64,000 nucleotides of DNA from JAAGZL01 sp964628835 (GTDB lineage: Bacteria; Pseudomonadota; Gammaproteobacteria; Chromatiales; Chromatiaceae), in NCBI GenBank assembly GCA_964628835.1, contig CAZVME010000002.1, forward strand, positions 45,853 through 109,852. Direction: 5' to 3'. The stretch's first letter is position 1. Every line of letters begins with the position of its first letter. The notes under the pieces were generated by a model, which worked only from the letters and a program-made list of their open reading frames with translations, was not told the origin of the DNA and ran no database searches. Shown in pieces: positions 53,721 to 63,200 of this stretch. The position numbers were made by a program, and so were the translations under genes.

Positions 53721-53932
53721 GAGTTTCCTCCTTCACCTTGCGACGCTTGCCGCCTATTACGGTACTGTGAGCGCAGCCAGTCTGCAAGATCTGCCTCCAG
53801 AAACACCCAGGACTTGCCGGGCTTGGCACTGGGGATCTCGCCTGCAAGTGCCCGTCGTCTAAGGGTTTCTGGGTGCATCCTGAGGAATCTGGCAGCCTCC
53901 AGGATATCGAGGGTATGGTACTCATTCGCCAT
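53591..53932 (-). CDS. Helix-turn-helix protein, excisionase/AlpA-like
   Basis: 113 aa from the ATG at 53932, with GGAGGAG just upstream. The first 60 residues are a MerR/excisionase-type domain (LDILEAARFLRMHPETLRRR, then PSAKPGKSWVFLEADLADWL). It likely binds DNA to steer excision or control int. The C-terminal half, which overlaps the integrase start in another frame, is low complexity and may be less constrained. Its start overlaps the Rep stop by about 11 bases, giving one operon rep, xis-like, int. Confidence 0.75.
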   Translation of the reverse strand: MANEYHTLDILEAARFLRMHPETLRRRALAGEIPSAKPGKSWVFLEADLADWLRSQYRNRRQASQGEGGNSCHLNDAVRKIPGGSDLPPPVESAYAKALRLPTDGRPKSTKHG

Positions 53933-55265
53933 TACTCCTCCTTCGATACCCCTTGGCAACCGCCTCATCGGCCGGGTGGAGGGTGTTATCTGGAGGCTGG
54001 TTATGGATGGAGTTATAGCGTTTTGCTTTCAGCTCTACCTTCTGTTCGATGTACTGCTCATAGGTCAGCCCGGTGTAATGTTCCCGACTGCTATGGTATT
54101 GAGCAGCAGCCTGGAAGAAGGCCGGTGCGCCTGAGTAAGCGTCTGTAATCCCTTCTCTCGCCATGAAAGATGTGAGGCCGCTTAGACCATTCACAAACAG
54201 AGATCTATCGGAGGGTGGCTGGCCCTTGGGTGTAGACTGGCGGTTGCAGGAATGTTCAGTACTCCAGTCAGCTTTTTGGAGTGCTTCCCACATCTGGTGG
54301 AGAGGCCAACGACTCTGAGTCTTATCTGTGAGGTCAGGGCAGGTGAGGCGTAACCAATCAGATGTTGCATACTGCCAGATAGACCCCAGGCGATCCATAA
54401 GCTCGGAGAAGGTGCGAATATTAAGCTGGCGTAATGAGTTGCGCTTTAACTGAAACTCGAGCCGCCATACTTTCTGCCCAGGCTGCCAGCCAAGATCCGC
54501 CCAGATGTCCTTAAGATACTCCTTACCGCTCTTTTGTAGCTCCAGAGTCTTGTCATATAGACGAGCGGATATGTCGCCACCTAGGCCAATGGTTAGCCCT
54601 GAGAAGAGGCGTTGTACCGAGTAATAATTGAAAGTCCTAGCTCGGGTTACCCAGTCACATTCACGGATCTGCTTGATATCAGTGTCAGTTGAAAAATCTA
54701 CACAGAGATCGACCCGGCTGACAGTAGCATCACCACTAATGATGCCCAATGATGAAACAACACTTCTGAGACCCTCTTCCATACCAAAAGGGCCTTCAAA
54801 GGTCAGGGCCTCACTGGATAGCTGAGAATAGGCGAGGGGTGTGTGATCTGTATAAGGGCCTGATAGCTGAATCTGATACCAGTGGTCACGCAGAATGTAC
54901 TTATAAATAGATCTACCGCGATCTTTAACCTCAAATAGATGGTCGCCAATGGAGAGCTGAGCAAGTTTATTGTTCTGTGGGTCTTTTGACTGGGCCAGTT
55001 CTTTCATAGCCTGGAGCCGAATAGCAGACTCAGCAGTTAGGTCACCAGGATAAGATAGATATAGGCTATCTATCCCAACCCTCATAATCTTGGTATTTGA
55101 ACTATCTTTGCAATTAGCAGGTGCAGTGTTACTAGGCGGCGCACCTGCCTCTTCTTTGTTGCCACCGCCAGCAGTGCGTGACGCCCTACCGGGCGTGCCA
55201 CACCGCTGCTCGGCGGCTTCATGGGTTTTTCCGCATTTCTGGATAGATTGTTCATGGTCTTGCAT
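53922..55265 (-). CDS. Replication initiation factor (Rep_trans, phage/plasmid rolling-circle type)
   Basis: 447 aa from the ATG at 55265 (GGAG 7 bases upstream; a TTG four codons earlier is possible). The body begins RVGIDSLYLSYPG near residue 65. It includes DATVSRVDLCVDFSTDTDI near 175-193 and SARLYDKTLELQKSGKEYL near 227-245, the strands and Tyr region of Rep_trans proteins found in filamentous phages and pT181-type replicons. It should nick an origin to start rolling-circle replication after excision. It is the first gene of the minus-strand operon. Confidence 0.75.
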   Translation of the reverse strand: MQDHEQSIQKCGKTHEAAEQRCGTPGRASRTAGGGNKEEAGAPPSNTAPANCKDSSNTKIMRVGIDSLYLSYPGDLTAESAIRLQAMKELAQSKDPQNNKLAQLSIGDHLFEVKDRGRSIYKYILRDHWYQIQLSGPYTDHTPLAYSQLSSEALTFEGPFGMEEGLRSVVSSLGIISGDATVSRVDLCVDFSTDTDIKQIRECDWVTRARTFNYYSVQRLFSGLTIGLGGDISARLYDKTLELQKSGKEYLKDIWADLGWQPGQKVWRLEFQLKRNSLRQLNIRTFSELMDRLGSIWQYATSDWLRLTCPDLTDKTQSRWPLHQMWEALQKADWSTEHSCNRQSTPKGQPPSDRSLFVNGLSGLTSFMAREGITDAYSGAPAFFQAAAQYHSSREHYTGLTYEQYIEQKVELKAKRYNSIHNQPPDNTLHPADEAVAKGYRRRSNGE

Positions 55266-55416
55266 AGTAGTCTCCAAGTCTTACGTATTGGTCCAGCCCA
55301 CGCCGGAATCGGAGGAAATAGTGGCAAGCAGCGAAGTGAGTAGAGAGGGGTGAAACCGGTTAGATACCGGTACCCAACGGAGAATTTACAAGGTATTACA
55401 TGAGCATAGCGAATAC

Positions 55417-56355
55417 TTGGCAAAAGGTGAGCATGCTACAGAGTATCTTGTCGCTCTCATGGGGGTTGTCAGACTGGCGATAAATGAGCCGGAGAGGGGT
55501 TTCGTTTTTCCAGATGAAGAAGTGGACCTAGAAAAAGGATTCAAGAACGAAGAGGTAGCCAACAACGTAGTGTGGAATAAGGATCGAGATGGCCGCTACC
55601 GTAAAGTCAATAAGGAATGGAATGGCCTGATCAATAACTGGGGTAGATTCGCAGATGGGTTCAATAAACGCCTTGCAGCTGCAAAATCACCCTGGCACAT
55701 TAAGCCAGGTTATATCCGGGGAACCGGGGGAGCACCATCCAAGTTCTTTCTGACCTGGTTTAGTCCACAGCTACAAATGACGGAAGTACCTACAGGGAAG
55801 GTAAGCACGAGAAATAACATTGAGTATTATCCTGACGAAATTGAGGAAGGAAAAGGACTGAAGAAATTTCTTTTTAAGACTGGAGTCCCTCGAAGAAGCA
55901 AGACTCATATTACTGTCGTGATGCTGCTTATTTTTACTATAGTGTCCGCCACAATAATAGTTACTTTGTCCTATATGGAGACGCAGACATTGTATGGACT
56001 AGTTATTACTACCATATTGCTTGCGGCGTTTTTGAAATTTGATCAATGGTTCAATAGATATAGTTTAGAGACTATTACCGCTGTACCAGGATGGATGCAA
56101 ACAGGTGTTTATTATGACCTAATGTTGGAATGGAGAAATGAGAATGCCCTCAGATCAGGTCCAAGAAATCGGAGCAAAGAGCGACTATTTTTTACGCGAC
56201 ATAGTGGTGAGTGCCCACAATGTAAGGGGGTTGTCAGGCTTATGGACGGGGGTAAGGATTTCCCAAGGAGGGTAGTTGGACGATGTGAGAATGCTATGAA
56301 TGAACACGTCTACTCATTTGACCCGACTACAACCACTGGAAAAGCAATAAGATAA
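55417..56355 (+). CDS. Two-helix membrane protein with zinc-ribbon-like tail
   Basis: 312 aa if the TTG at 55417 is used. The frame is open and protein-like back to 55354 without ATG or GTG, so the true start is uncertain (ATT at 55384 sits behind GGAG). The N-terminal part is charged. Two adjacent membrane helices lie at about residues 168-190 and 194-212. The C-terminal part has CPQCKG and a later Cys in VVGRCENA, resembling a zinc ribbon. No family is recognised. It is divergent from rep and may be element cargo. Confidence 0.55.
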   Translation: MAKGEHATEYLVALMGVVRLAINEPERGFVFPDEEVDLEKGFKNEEVANNVVWNKDRDGRYRKVNKEWNGLINNWGRFADGFNKRLAAAKSPWHIKPGYIRGTGGAPSKFFLTWFSPQLQMTEVPTGKVSTRNNIEYYPDEIEEGKGLKKFLFKTGVPRRSKTHITVVMLLIFTIVSATIIVTLSYMETQTLYGLVITTILLAAFLKFDQWFNRYSLETITAVPGWMQTGVYYDLMLEWRNENALRSGPRNRSKERLFFTRHSGECPQCKGVVRLMDGGKDFPRRVVGRCENAMNEHVYSFDPTTTTGKAIR

Positions 56356-56481
56356 GGGCATAGGTCATTGGTGGTTATGGAGCGCAACGGAAGACGAATA
56401 TACGTACGCGTCTTAACTCTGAAACAACGCTTTCTTGCTTAACAGGAGGAGTCCATATACACAGCGGAGATTCGTTGAAAT

Positions 56482-56506
56482 AAAAACGGGGCCCGCAGGC
56501 CCCGTT
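56482..56506 (-). terminator. Rho-independent terminator of the beta-barrel gene
   Basis: A perfect 9-bp stem AACGGGGCC / GGCCCCGTT with a four-base loop, followed on the minus strand by TTTTT. It lies 22 bases after the barrel gene stop. Confidence 0.8.
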
Positions 56507-56527
56507 GATACTCTTCGTGCGGCTTGT

Positions 56528-57418
56528 TTAGTTCAAGTGACCCGCGTTGGTAAGCGGTACACGGAAGTTCGGTGTCTTGAACGGCGTCTTATTGCCGCCG
56601 AACGGGATCTTGATGCCGAGCTGCACTGAATGGAAGAAACCTTCCTCCGTTTGAATGCCACAACATTCATCAACTGAAACCCAGTCACCCTGGTATCCTG
56701 CGTACCAGTTGATCCCGCTGTTGCCTAGTGGCGCGTCATAGGTCAGGCTGATCTGCACCCACTCTCCATCATCATCATTAGACCCGCCACCACTGTCTTC
56801 GTCGAAGTCGCCAAAGCCAAGCGCCAGGCTGCCACTCAGCATGCCATTAGCAAACTTTCTTTCACCACCGACACGGGCGAACCACATGTCTTCAAGGGTG
56901 TCTGTACTGTCATTTGTTCCAAAGTGCTCCATGTAACCGCCCTGAAGATAAACATCGCCAAAGCGCTTCTCTGCACCAAGACCCCAGACTGGCCCTGCAG
57001 GATCATCTTCGGCGTTACTATTGCCTCCGGCAACAAGTCCGAAGATACCCCAGGTATTTGGATTGGCCGCATCGAAGACGTAGTGGAGACCTATAGCACC
57101 ATACATCGCATGGTCTTCATCATCTCCGGTATCATTATCAGCAGTCGAACCGTGGTAATCAAAGGTCAAATCGCCGTAGATTCCTGACCCACCTTGCAGT
57201 GGAGCAAAAACACCGGCGTAGCCAACTACCCCACCGACGTCCTCTCCCATATGACTATTACTACTAGAGTCTTTATCACTAGTGACAAAAACACCTTGCG
57301 CCCCAAGCGAAAATTCCCCACTTGCACCCTGAGCCTGGACGCCCGAGGTGGCTGTGGCCAACAGGATGGCCGCGGCCAGGATTGTTACGGGCGAACTAGT
57401 TATATATCTCTTGTTCAT
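56528..57418 (-). CDS. Outer-membrane beta-barrel protein
   Basis: 296 aa from the ATG at 57418. A signal peptide spans residues 1-29 (cleavage near GVQA-QGA). The mature chain alternates hydrophobic and polar residues in strand-length blocks, with acidic Gly/Asp/Ser loops (SGGGSNDDDGEW, TADNDTGDDEDH). It ends in a beta strand like outer-membrane porins. A twice-repeated block just upstream duplicates the ribosome site and start. A strong terminator follows the stop. It is the last gene before att copy 2, so it is cargo or a captured host gene; its function is not evident. Confidence 0.7.
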   Translation of the reverse strand: MNKRYITSSPVTILAAAILLATATSGVQAQGASGEFSLGAQGVFVTSDKDSSSNSHMGEDVGGVVGYAGVFAPLQGGSGIYGDLTFDYHGSTADNDTGDDEDHAMYGAIGLHYVFDAANPNTWGIFGLVAGGNSNAEDDPAGPVWGLGAEKRFGDVYLQGGYMEHFGTNDSTDTLEDMWFARVGGERKFANGMLSGSLALGFGDFDEDSGGGSNDDDGEWVQISLTYDAPLGNSGINWYAGYQGDWVSVDECCGIQTEEGFFHSVQLGIKIPFGGNKTPFKTPNFRVPLTNAGHLN

Positions 57419-57470
57419 GGCAAAACTACTCCCTAATATGTTCATGGCAAAACTACTCCCTAATATCTTA
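57415..57470 (-). repeat. 27-bp tandem duplication of ribosome site and start codon
   Basis: On the minus strand the unit GGGAGTAGTTTTGCCATGAA occurs twice, exactly 27 bases apart and in frame (start codons at 57445 and 57418). Translation from the upstream copy adds nine residues (MNILGSSFA) before the signal peptide. Confidence 0.8.
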
Positions 57471-57635
57471 TCGCTGGCGTTGTATTTATACAACTGTATC
57501 TTATGTAACAAAAGACCATATAGGATGAAAGTGGATATGTCAATCCAAAGTCTCGTATCCGTGAGGCTTTTTTTTTCAGGGAGAGCTATCTGCAATATTC
57601 CGCCTTACTCATTTTAGACAAGGCAATACCGTTTT

Positions 57636-57794
57636 CTATATTCTCTTTGAGTTGCCTGGTTTGTATCCGCGGCGTAATTTCCGTTCTAACTTTTTCCTGC
57701 GCTTCCTATAGTAATCACACTTGGCTGAATAATTTTTTCTCTGGATCTCCTCTAAACGGGGTCTCTTCAAGCTCTCTTCCTTGGCCCTTTTCAT
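57636..57794 (-). CDS. Possible small basic protein (52 aa)
   Basis: On the minus strand an open frame from the ATG at 57794 encodes a Lys/Arg-rich helical peptide (KRAKEESLKRPRLEEIQ, then YYRKRRKKLERKLRRGYK). The composition suggests nucleic-acid binding. There is no clear ribosome site, and the frame is open a little further upstream without a start, so it may be a remnant of a longer protein. Confidence 0.3.
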   Translation of the reverse strand: MKRAKEESLKRPRLEEIQRKNYSAKCDYYRKRRKKLERKLRRGYKPGNSKRI

Positions 57795-57976
57795 TACATC
57801 TGAAAGACTATAATTGGCACACTCCAGAAGTTGGAGCTAAACTCACGTGAGTCCGCTTTATGGCAGATAGCAGACCTTAAGAGTAGATGGTAGTGCGTAG
57901 AACCTCAGCGAGTATCAGCGGCTGTAGGTGTGAGGGCGGGCCAGCTAACTTATTGATTAGCAGTACTACAGTGAGC

Positions 57977-58021
57977 CTACGAACCAGGTGGTCGGAGGTT
58001 CGAATCCTTCCGGGCGCGCCA
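57977..58021 (+). repeat. tRNA-Arg(ACG) 3'-end copy 2, right att site of the 5.5-kb element
   Basis: Identical over 45 bases to 52514-52558, with a further roughly 25 bases of strong similarity after the CCA. No intact tRNA precedes it. It marks the right end of the small integrated element and the start of the next accessory block. Confidence 0.8.
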
Positions 58022-58039
58022 TATTAGCGTTAAATATCG

Positions 58040-58072
58040 AGCGGTTACTGGATTTTCCGGCAGCCGCTTTTT
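58040..58072 (+). terminator. tRNA-Arg terminator carried within att copy 2
   Basis: AGCGG (58040-58044) and CCGCT (58064-58068) flank an inner CTGG/CCGG stem and are followed by TTTTT, the counterpart of the hairpin at copy 1. Confidence 0.6.
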
Positions 58073-58332
58073 CTTTGACTGTCCCATTCATTAGCTATTG
58101 TCCCATAGATCGAAAATCTTAACGTTTTCAACCTAACGTAACCGCTAATATTAATGACGTGATTCATATGTCTCCGTAGTGCCAGGAGCAGCCATTCTTC
58201 CTATTAAGTTTAATAGCCATTAATTTCAAATTCACCACTACTATCATATGAGAGTGGAACTTTTCACATCTTAAGGTAAAGGGGTGTTAAATTGTTAGGT
58301 GCACTAATTATTGGTTTGTGTGCTGTAAAAAC

Positions 58333-58427
58333 TGCGGCACATATCACCGCAAATAAGGTTTAATGCAAACCTTTGAGATTTGTGCTAGTTTACGCATATG
58401 TGATTGTTCGGCGTATATCGCCGTAAA
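58333..58427. promoter_or_regulatory. Paired palindromic operators upstream of abiE
   Basis: Two related palindromic sites are seen: TGCGGCACATATCACCGCAAA in two parts (58333-58353: TGCGGCACAT, ATCACCGCAAA) and its relative at 58407-58427 (TTCGGCGTAT, ATCGCCGTAAA). Common core CGGC-N-N-ATATC-N-CCG. In addition GCTAGTTTACG (58384) and CGTAAAACTAGC (58422) form an inverted pair. AbiEi antitoxins repress their operon by binding inverted repeats at the promoter, so these are the likely sites. Confidence 0.5.
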
Positions 58428-58446
58428 ACTAGCCATTAGGTAAACC

Positions 58447-59235
58447 ATGAATACTCCTTGGCTGAAAAGTCAGCAACTTGAACAATTGCTGCCATATGGC
58501 TTGGTGGCCACACGAAAATGGCTTCTCGGCCAGGGTATGTCACGTCATGCCCTGGATAATGCTATCAAGAGCTGTAAGCTACATAAATTGGCAGTGGGGA
58601 CTTATGCGCGCCTGACAAGCCCATTGAGCTGGCAGGCAGTGGTGTGTTCGCTTCAACGCATGTCTGATAGACCAGTGCTGGTTGGGGGTGTTTCCGCCTT
58701 GCAAGAGCTTGGGTTTGGTCAGTATCTTTCATTCAGCACTGCCCAATTGGTTCACTTGTACGGTGAAGGGAAGATTCCAAGCTGGCTGGCCAGGATACAG
58801 CAGAAAGCAAATTATCAGTGGCATAACACCAAGGCCCTTTGGTCCATGGAGGTTCTTGAAGATGAGTCATACCAGAAACCGCATCAATGGCGCGATGACT
58901 TACCTGTGATAGCTCTTTCCTGTGTAGAAAAAGCCTATCTGGAGATGTTGGCTGATGTACCTGAGCGCGTAAGTTTTAATTATGCGGATGAGTTGATGCA
59001 GGGGCTGACCAGTTTGTCACCGCGTAAGCTTGACGCATTGCTAAAGGCTAGCCAAAGCATCAAGGTGAAACGTTTGTTTTTCTGGTTGGCCAGTCGGCAC
59101 AACTATCCCTGGTTTAGAAAGCTGAACAGGGACGATTACGACCTGGGTAAGGGAAAGCGGGTCATCGCCAAGTCTGGCAAGTTGGACAACACTTACCTGA
59201 TTACCGTGCCGGAGCATCTGCATGGACAGAAGTAG
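58447..59235 (+). CDS. AbiEi-family type IV antitoxin
   Basis: 262 aa. The N-terminal winged helix (GLVATRKWLLGQGMSRHALD then LHKLAVGTYARL) is the AbiEi DNA-binding domain. The C-terminal AbiEi antitoxin domain includes VLVGGVSALQELGFGQYL near residue 77 and the later SCVEKAYLEML. It represses its own promoter and neutralises the AbiEii nucleotidyltransferase. The end overlaps the toxin gene by 14 bases. Confidence 0.85.
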   Translation: MNTPWLKSQQLEQLLPYGLVATRKWLLGQGMSRHALDNAIKSCKLHKLAVGTYARLTSPLSWQAVVCSLQRMSDRPVLVGGVSALQELGFGQYLSFSTAQLVHLYGEGKIPSWLARIQQKANYQWHNTKALWSMEVLEDESYQKPHQWRDDLPVIALSCVEKAYLEMLADVPERVSFNYADELMQGLTSLSPRKLDALLKASQSIKVKRLFFWLASRHNYPWFRKLNRDDYDLGKGKRVIAKSGKLDNTYLITVPEHLHGQK

Positions 59236-60142
59236 CGTCTATTACAAACAGGTCCAACTGCTTATCTCGCTAATACCATTGATTGCGGAGGAAACGTGTT
59301 TTGCCTTAAAAGGCGGTACGGCAATCAATTTATTTGTGCGTGATATGCCGCGTTTGTCTGTGGATATTGACTTAGTTTACTTGCCGATGGATGCACGTGA
59401 GGTTGCCCTGAAAAATATCTGCCAGGCACTGGAGCGAATCAGTGCTGCTATTAGGAGTACCTTTGTAGATGTGGAAGTGACTGAGGCTTATCTGGATAAG
59501 CCGGATGCGCTCCGGTTGGTGGTTTCACGTGCTGGTGTGCAGGTGAAGATTGAATTATCACCTGTGTTGCGTGGTACCGTGTTTGAATCAGAAGTTCGTG
59601 CGGTCTCTAATCATGTGGAAGATGAATTCGGTTTTGCCGAGATGCCGGTTGCTGCACTAGCGGATTTGTTTGCGGGTAAAATCTGTGCTGCGCTGGACCG
59701 GCAACACCCACGGGATCTGTTCGACGTGCGTTGGTTGCTTGATCACGAGGGGATCACTGAAGAGATCCGCAAGGCTTTGCTGGTCTATCTGATTAGCCAC
59801 CCGCGCCCGATGGTGGAATTGCTTAATCCGGCATTCAAAGATCTAGAAGCCGTTTATGTTGGCGAGTTTGCGCACATGACAGAAACTGATGTCCCGTTAG
59901 ATGTTTTGATGATGACGCGTGAGCAGTTAGCTGAAGAAGTGTTGAAAGGGTTTAGTGACGAAGATCGTGAATTTTTGCTGTCGATCAAGGCGAGGAAGCC
60001 ACGATGGGAGTTGCTGGGCCTACCGCATGTCGAGCAATTACCAGCGGTGCGTTGGAAGCTAATGAATTTGGATAAAATGTCAGATATAAAATATCAGGCA
60101 GCGTATCAAAAGCTTGAAGAGCTATTAAGGGATGATGACTAA
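59222..60142 (+). CDS. AbiEii-family nucleotidyltransferase toxin
   Basis: 306 aa. The nucleotidyltransferase motif is clear: FALKGGTAINLFV near residues 24-36 followed by RLSVDIDLVYL near 41-51 (metal-binding DID). A later IELSPVLRG near 116-124 contributes the third strand. AbiEii toxins transfer nucleotides to RNA, including tRNA acceptor ends in related MenA enzymes, and stop growth on phage infection. It is coupled to AbiEi. Length is usual for the family. Confidence 0.85.
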   Translation: MDRSSVYYKQVQLLISLIPLIAEETCFALKGGTAINLFVRDMPRLSVDIDLVYLPMDAREVALKNICQALERISAAIRSTFVDVEVTEAYLDKPDALRLVVSRAGVQVKIELSPVLRGTVFESEVRAVSNHVEDEFGFAEMPVAALADLFAGKICAALDRQHPRDLFDVRWLLDHEGITEEIRKALLVYLISHPRPMVELLNPAFKDLEAVYVGEFAHMTETDVPLDVLMMTREQLAEEVLKGFSDEDREFLLSIKARKPRWELLGLPHVEQLPAVRWKLMNLDKMSDIKYQAAYQKLEELLRDDD

Positions 60143-60202
60143 AATGATCCCATGGCTAATAGCACAGGATGTGGCAGAATCTTCATCAAATAGATTTCAT
60201 CA

Positions 60203-63200
60203 ATGAATGATTCAGGATTACACGAAGGCCAGATAAGTCTGTTTGATCAGGAGGTCGACCTTCTTGCAGAGCTATCCTCAAGAGATGGATGGCCCGATCC
60301 CAATGATTTTCCTTATAACGCAAGGAAGAGCAATGTCGGGTCGGTGGTTATAAAGGACCTGAAGGCATCAGCTAATCCACTAATCGTGACTGGGTACGCC
60401 TCTCTTGAGAAGATCATCGGGTTTTGCTCGGTGAGTGATAATGATGGTTCGACAATACGAATTTTGTTGGGCAGTGAACCTTATGAAACCAAACGAACAG
60501 AGTTTCGGCTTAACTCAATCTCTTTTCCCGAGGAAGTTCGGGAGTACTGGTTAGAACGATCTATCTCCATCTTGTTGAGCGCACAGTTGATCCAGATGAT
60601 AGAAAACCTTAAGTCTGGACGGATTCAAACGCGTTTTATTGGTGCTGCTCGTAATCGCCTCCACGCAAAAATCTATGTTGCTGACAATGCGGTTACCATA
60701 GGCTCAAGCAATTTTTCTGCAAATGGTCTTCAGCACCAGTTAGAAGCTAATGTGCGTTTTACACCACGAGACAAAAAACGATACAAGAGTGCTCGTAGCT
60801 TGGCTTTCAACTATTGGGAAATGGGGGTTGATTACAACGATCAATTGATCCGATTGCTCGAACAATTGCTACGAGTTGTCAGCTGGCAAGAAGCATTAGC
60901 CAGGGCCTGCGCGGAGGTCCTTGAGGGTGATTGGGCCAAGCATTACCTGGAGATCCAGATGCTGCCTGGAGACCTCCCCCTATGGCCCTCCCAGAAACAG
61001 GGGATAGCGCAGGCACTCTGGCTTCTGGAGACAGTTGGTAGCGTACTTGTTGCTGACGCTACCGGTGCAGGAAAGACCCGTATGGGTGCCTATCTTGTTC
61101 GTGCTGCTGTTGACAGAATTTGGAGTACGGGGCGTGTCCGTAAGGGAAGACCATTTCTAATTTGCCCACCTTCCGTTATTGATGTCTGGGATCGTGAATC
61201 CAGGGCCTGCCAGTTACCACTTGATGTGGCCTCACAGGGAGGCTTAAGTAGGTCACAGACAGAGCGTGGCGCGGATATGGCTGAATCTGTTCGTCGCGCC
61301 CAGATTCTGGCTGTTGATGAAGCCCATAATTTTCATAACCCGAAGAGTCAGCGGACTCAGATGTTACTCGGAAACATTGCGGACCACGTGATCTTGTTTA
61401 CGGCAACTCCGATCAACAAAGGTCCACTCGATCTTCTGCGGCTGGCAGATATGCTCGGAGCGGATAATCTGGATGACGAAACCATTGAAATGTTTGAGAA
61501 GTTGTTAAGGAAAAATTCTCTTACGTCTCAAGGTTTGTCAGATCAGGAAATCAAACAGCTACGTCGCCAGATCCAGCAGTTTACTGTACGGCGGACTAAA
61601 GCGATGCTGAATGAGCTTGTTGATCGAAATCCACAGGCTTACCGGAGCAAGTCGGGTGACTTATGTCGATATCCCGAACATCAGTCACTTACATACGCGT
61701 TGGGGGAGGTTGCAGCGGATTGTCGTATTGCTTCACAGATTTCTGATATTGCAGATACTCTCCAGGGTGTTGCTTACCTAAAGCGGAAAATTGAACTGCC
61801 AGCCGTATTGGCAAAGGAAGGATGGGACGAAAAGAAGTATCTTAAATCACGGTTGTTGTCGGTGAGTCGACTGGCCCGATATGTGGTGATGTCCTGTCTG
61901 CGTTCTTCTCGAGCTGCACTGATTGAGCATATTGAGGGAACTGAGGTTGCGATAAAGTTTGAGAATTTGCCTGAGGGCGCTAAGAAAAACTTGACGGGGG
62001 ATCAGGTTGGGAAACTAATTGACCTCAGGGGAAAGCCGCCTGGGCATTCCCTTAACGTTGATGTGCCGGAATGGCTGACGGATGCTGACATGCACGCTCA
62101 GGTGTGTGATGAAGAAGTTGTGCGCTACAGGGATATTGCCGGGTTGGTTCGAAAACTCTCACCAGGGCGCGAGAAGGCTAAAGGAAAGCATTTGGCAAAA
62201 CTTGCTGCTGATCATGCACTTTCAATTGCATTTGATTCAAAACCGATATCATTAGCTGTCACTAAGAAATATCTATTAACCGAGTCACCTGATATTGAGG
62301 CTGTGATTGCAACCGGCGAAAATAAAACGGAACGTGAGAAAATCAGGAGGCTTTTTGATCATAGCTCCAAGGCATCAGGTATTGTAGCGTTATGCTCTGA
62401 TTCAATGTCCGAGGGCGTGAATTTGCAGCAGGCATCAGTTGTAACACATTTAGATATGCCATCAGTGGTTAGGATTGCGGAGCAGCGGGTAGGGCGGGTG
62501 GACCGAATGGACAGCCCTCATAAAAAAATACAGGCCTGGTGGCCTGAGGATGCTGAGGAATTTGCCCTTTCTACCGATGACCGGTTTGTCGAAAGACTGG
62601 AAACTGTCGATGTGTTGATCGGCTCTAATATGCCATTGCCGGAATCGATTCGTAGCGGGAAAATGCAGCGAGTTTCAGCCCAGGAAGCGATTAAGGAGCA
62701 AGAAGATCTAGAGAAAGATAAAAACAGCTGGGACGAATTGCATGATGCCTTGCAGCCAGTTCGTGAACTGGTTGAGGGGGAGAATTTGCTTATCGATGAT
62801 GCTGTGTATGAGCAGTATCGACAAGAAAAAGCCAGAATTTTATCACGCGTTAGCTTGGTCCCGGCGACCTCTCCCTGGGCGTTTTTCTGTGTTGCAGGTT
62901 CTCTGATTGGTGCACCGCGCTGGGTATTTTTCTCTGGGGATATGGACCGACCACTAATTGATCTTAATGACATTACTAAAGCCCTGCGGGAAGTGTTGAA
63001 CGATGAAGTCGGCAGTTCCGAAATGGATGCCAAGGCCACAGAGCAATTAGATAAGTATTTAAACAGGTTGCTGGATAGTGAGAGGGATTTGTTGCCTCGA
63101 CGTAAAAGACGTGCTTTGGAGGAAATGACAGCGATTCTTAATGTATATCGAGAAGAGGCGGGAAATGCCCAAAATCAATCGGCGTTTGATTTCTTCAGTA

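Larger units (their letters stand above)
57419..58446. other. Gene-poor stretch spanning the right end of the small element
   Basis: About 1 kb holding the duplicated start region (to 57470), a possible tiny basic gene (57636-57794), att copy 2 with its terminator (57977-58072) and the AbiE promoter/operator region (58333-58446). Between 57800 and 57975 and between 58080 and 58330 I see nothing assignable. Confidence 0.6.

Noticed and set aside
57977..58021. Complete tRNA-Arg gene
   Set aside because: Only the 3' half from the anticodon is present; no acceptor 5' strand or D-arm precedes it at either copy.
52590..58021. Inovirus prophage
   Set aside because: Rep is of a class used by filamentous phages, but no coat, adsorption or Zot-type assembly gene is present.
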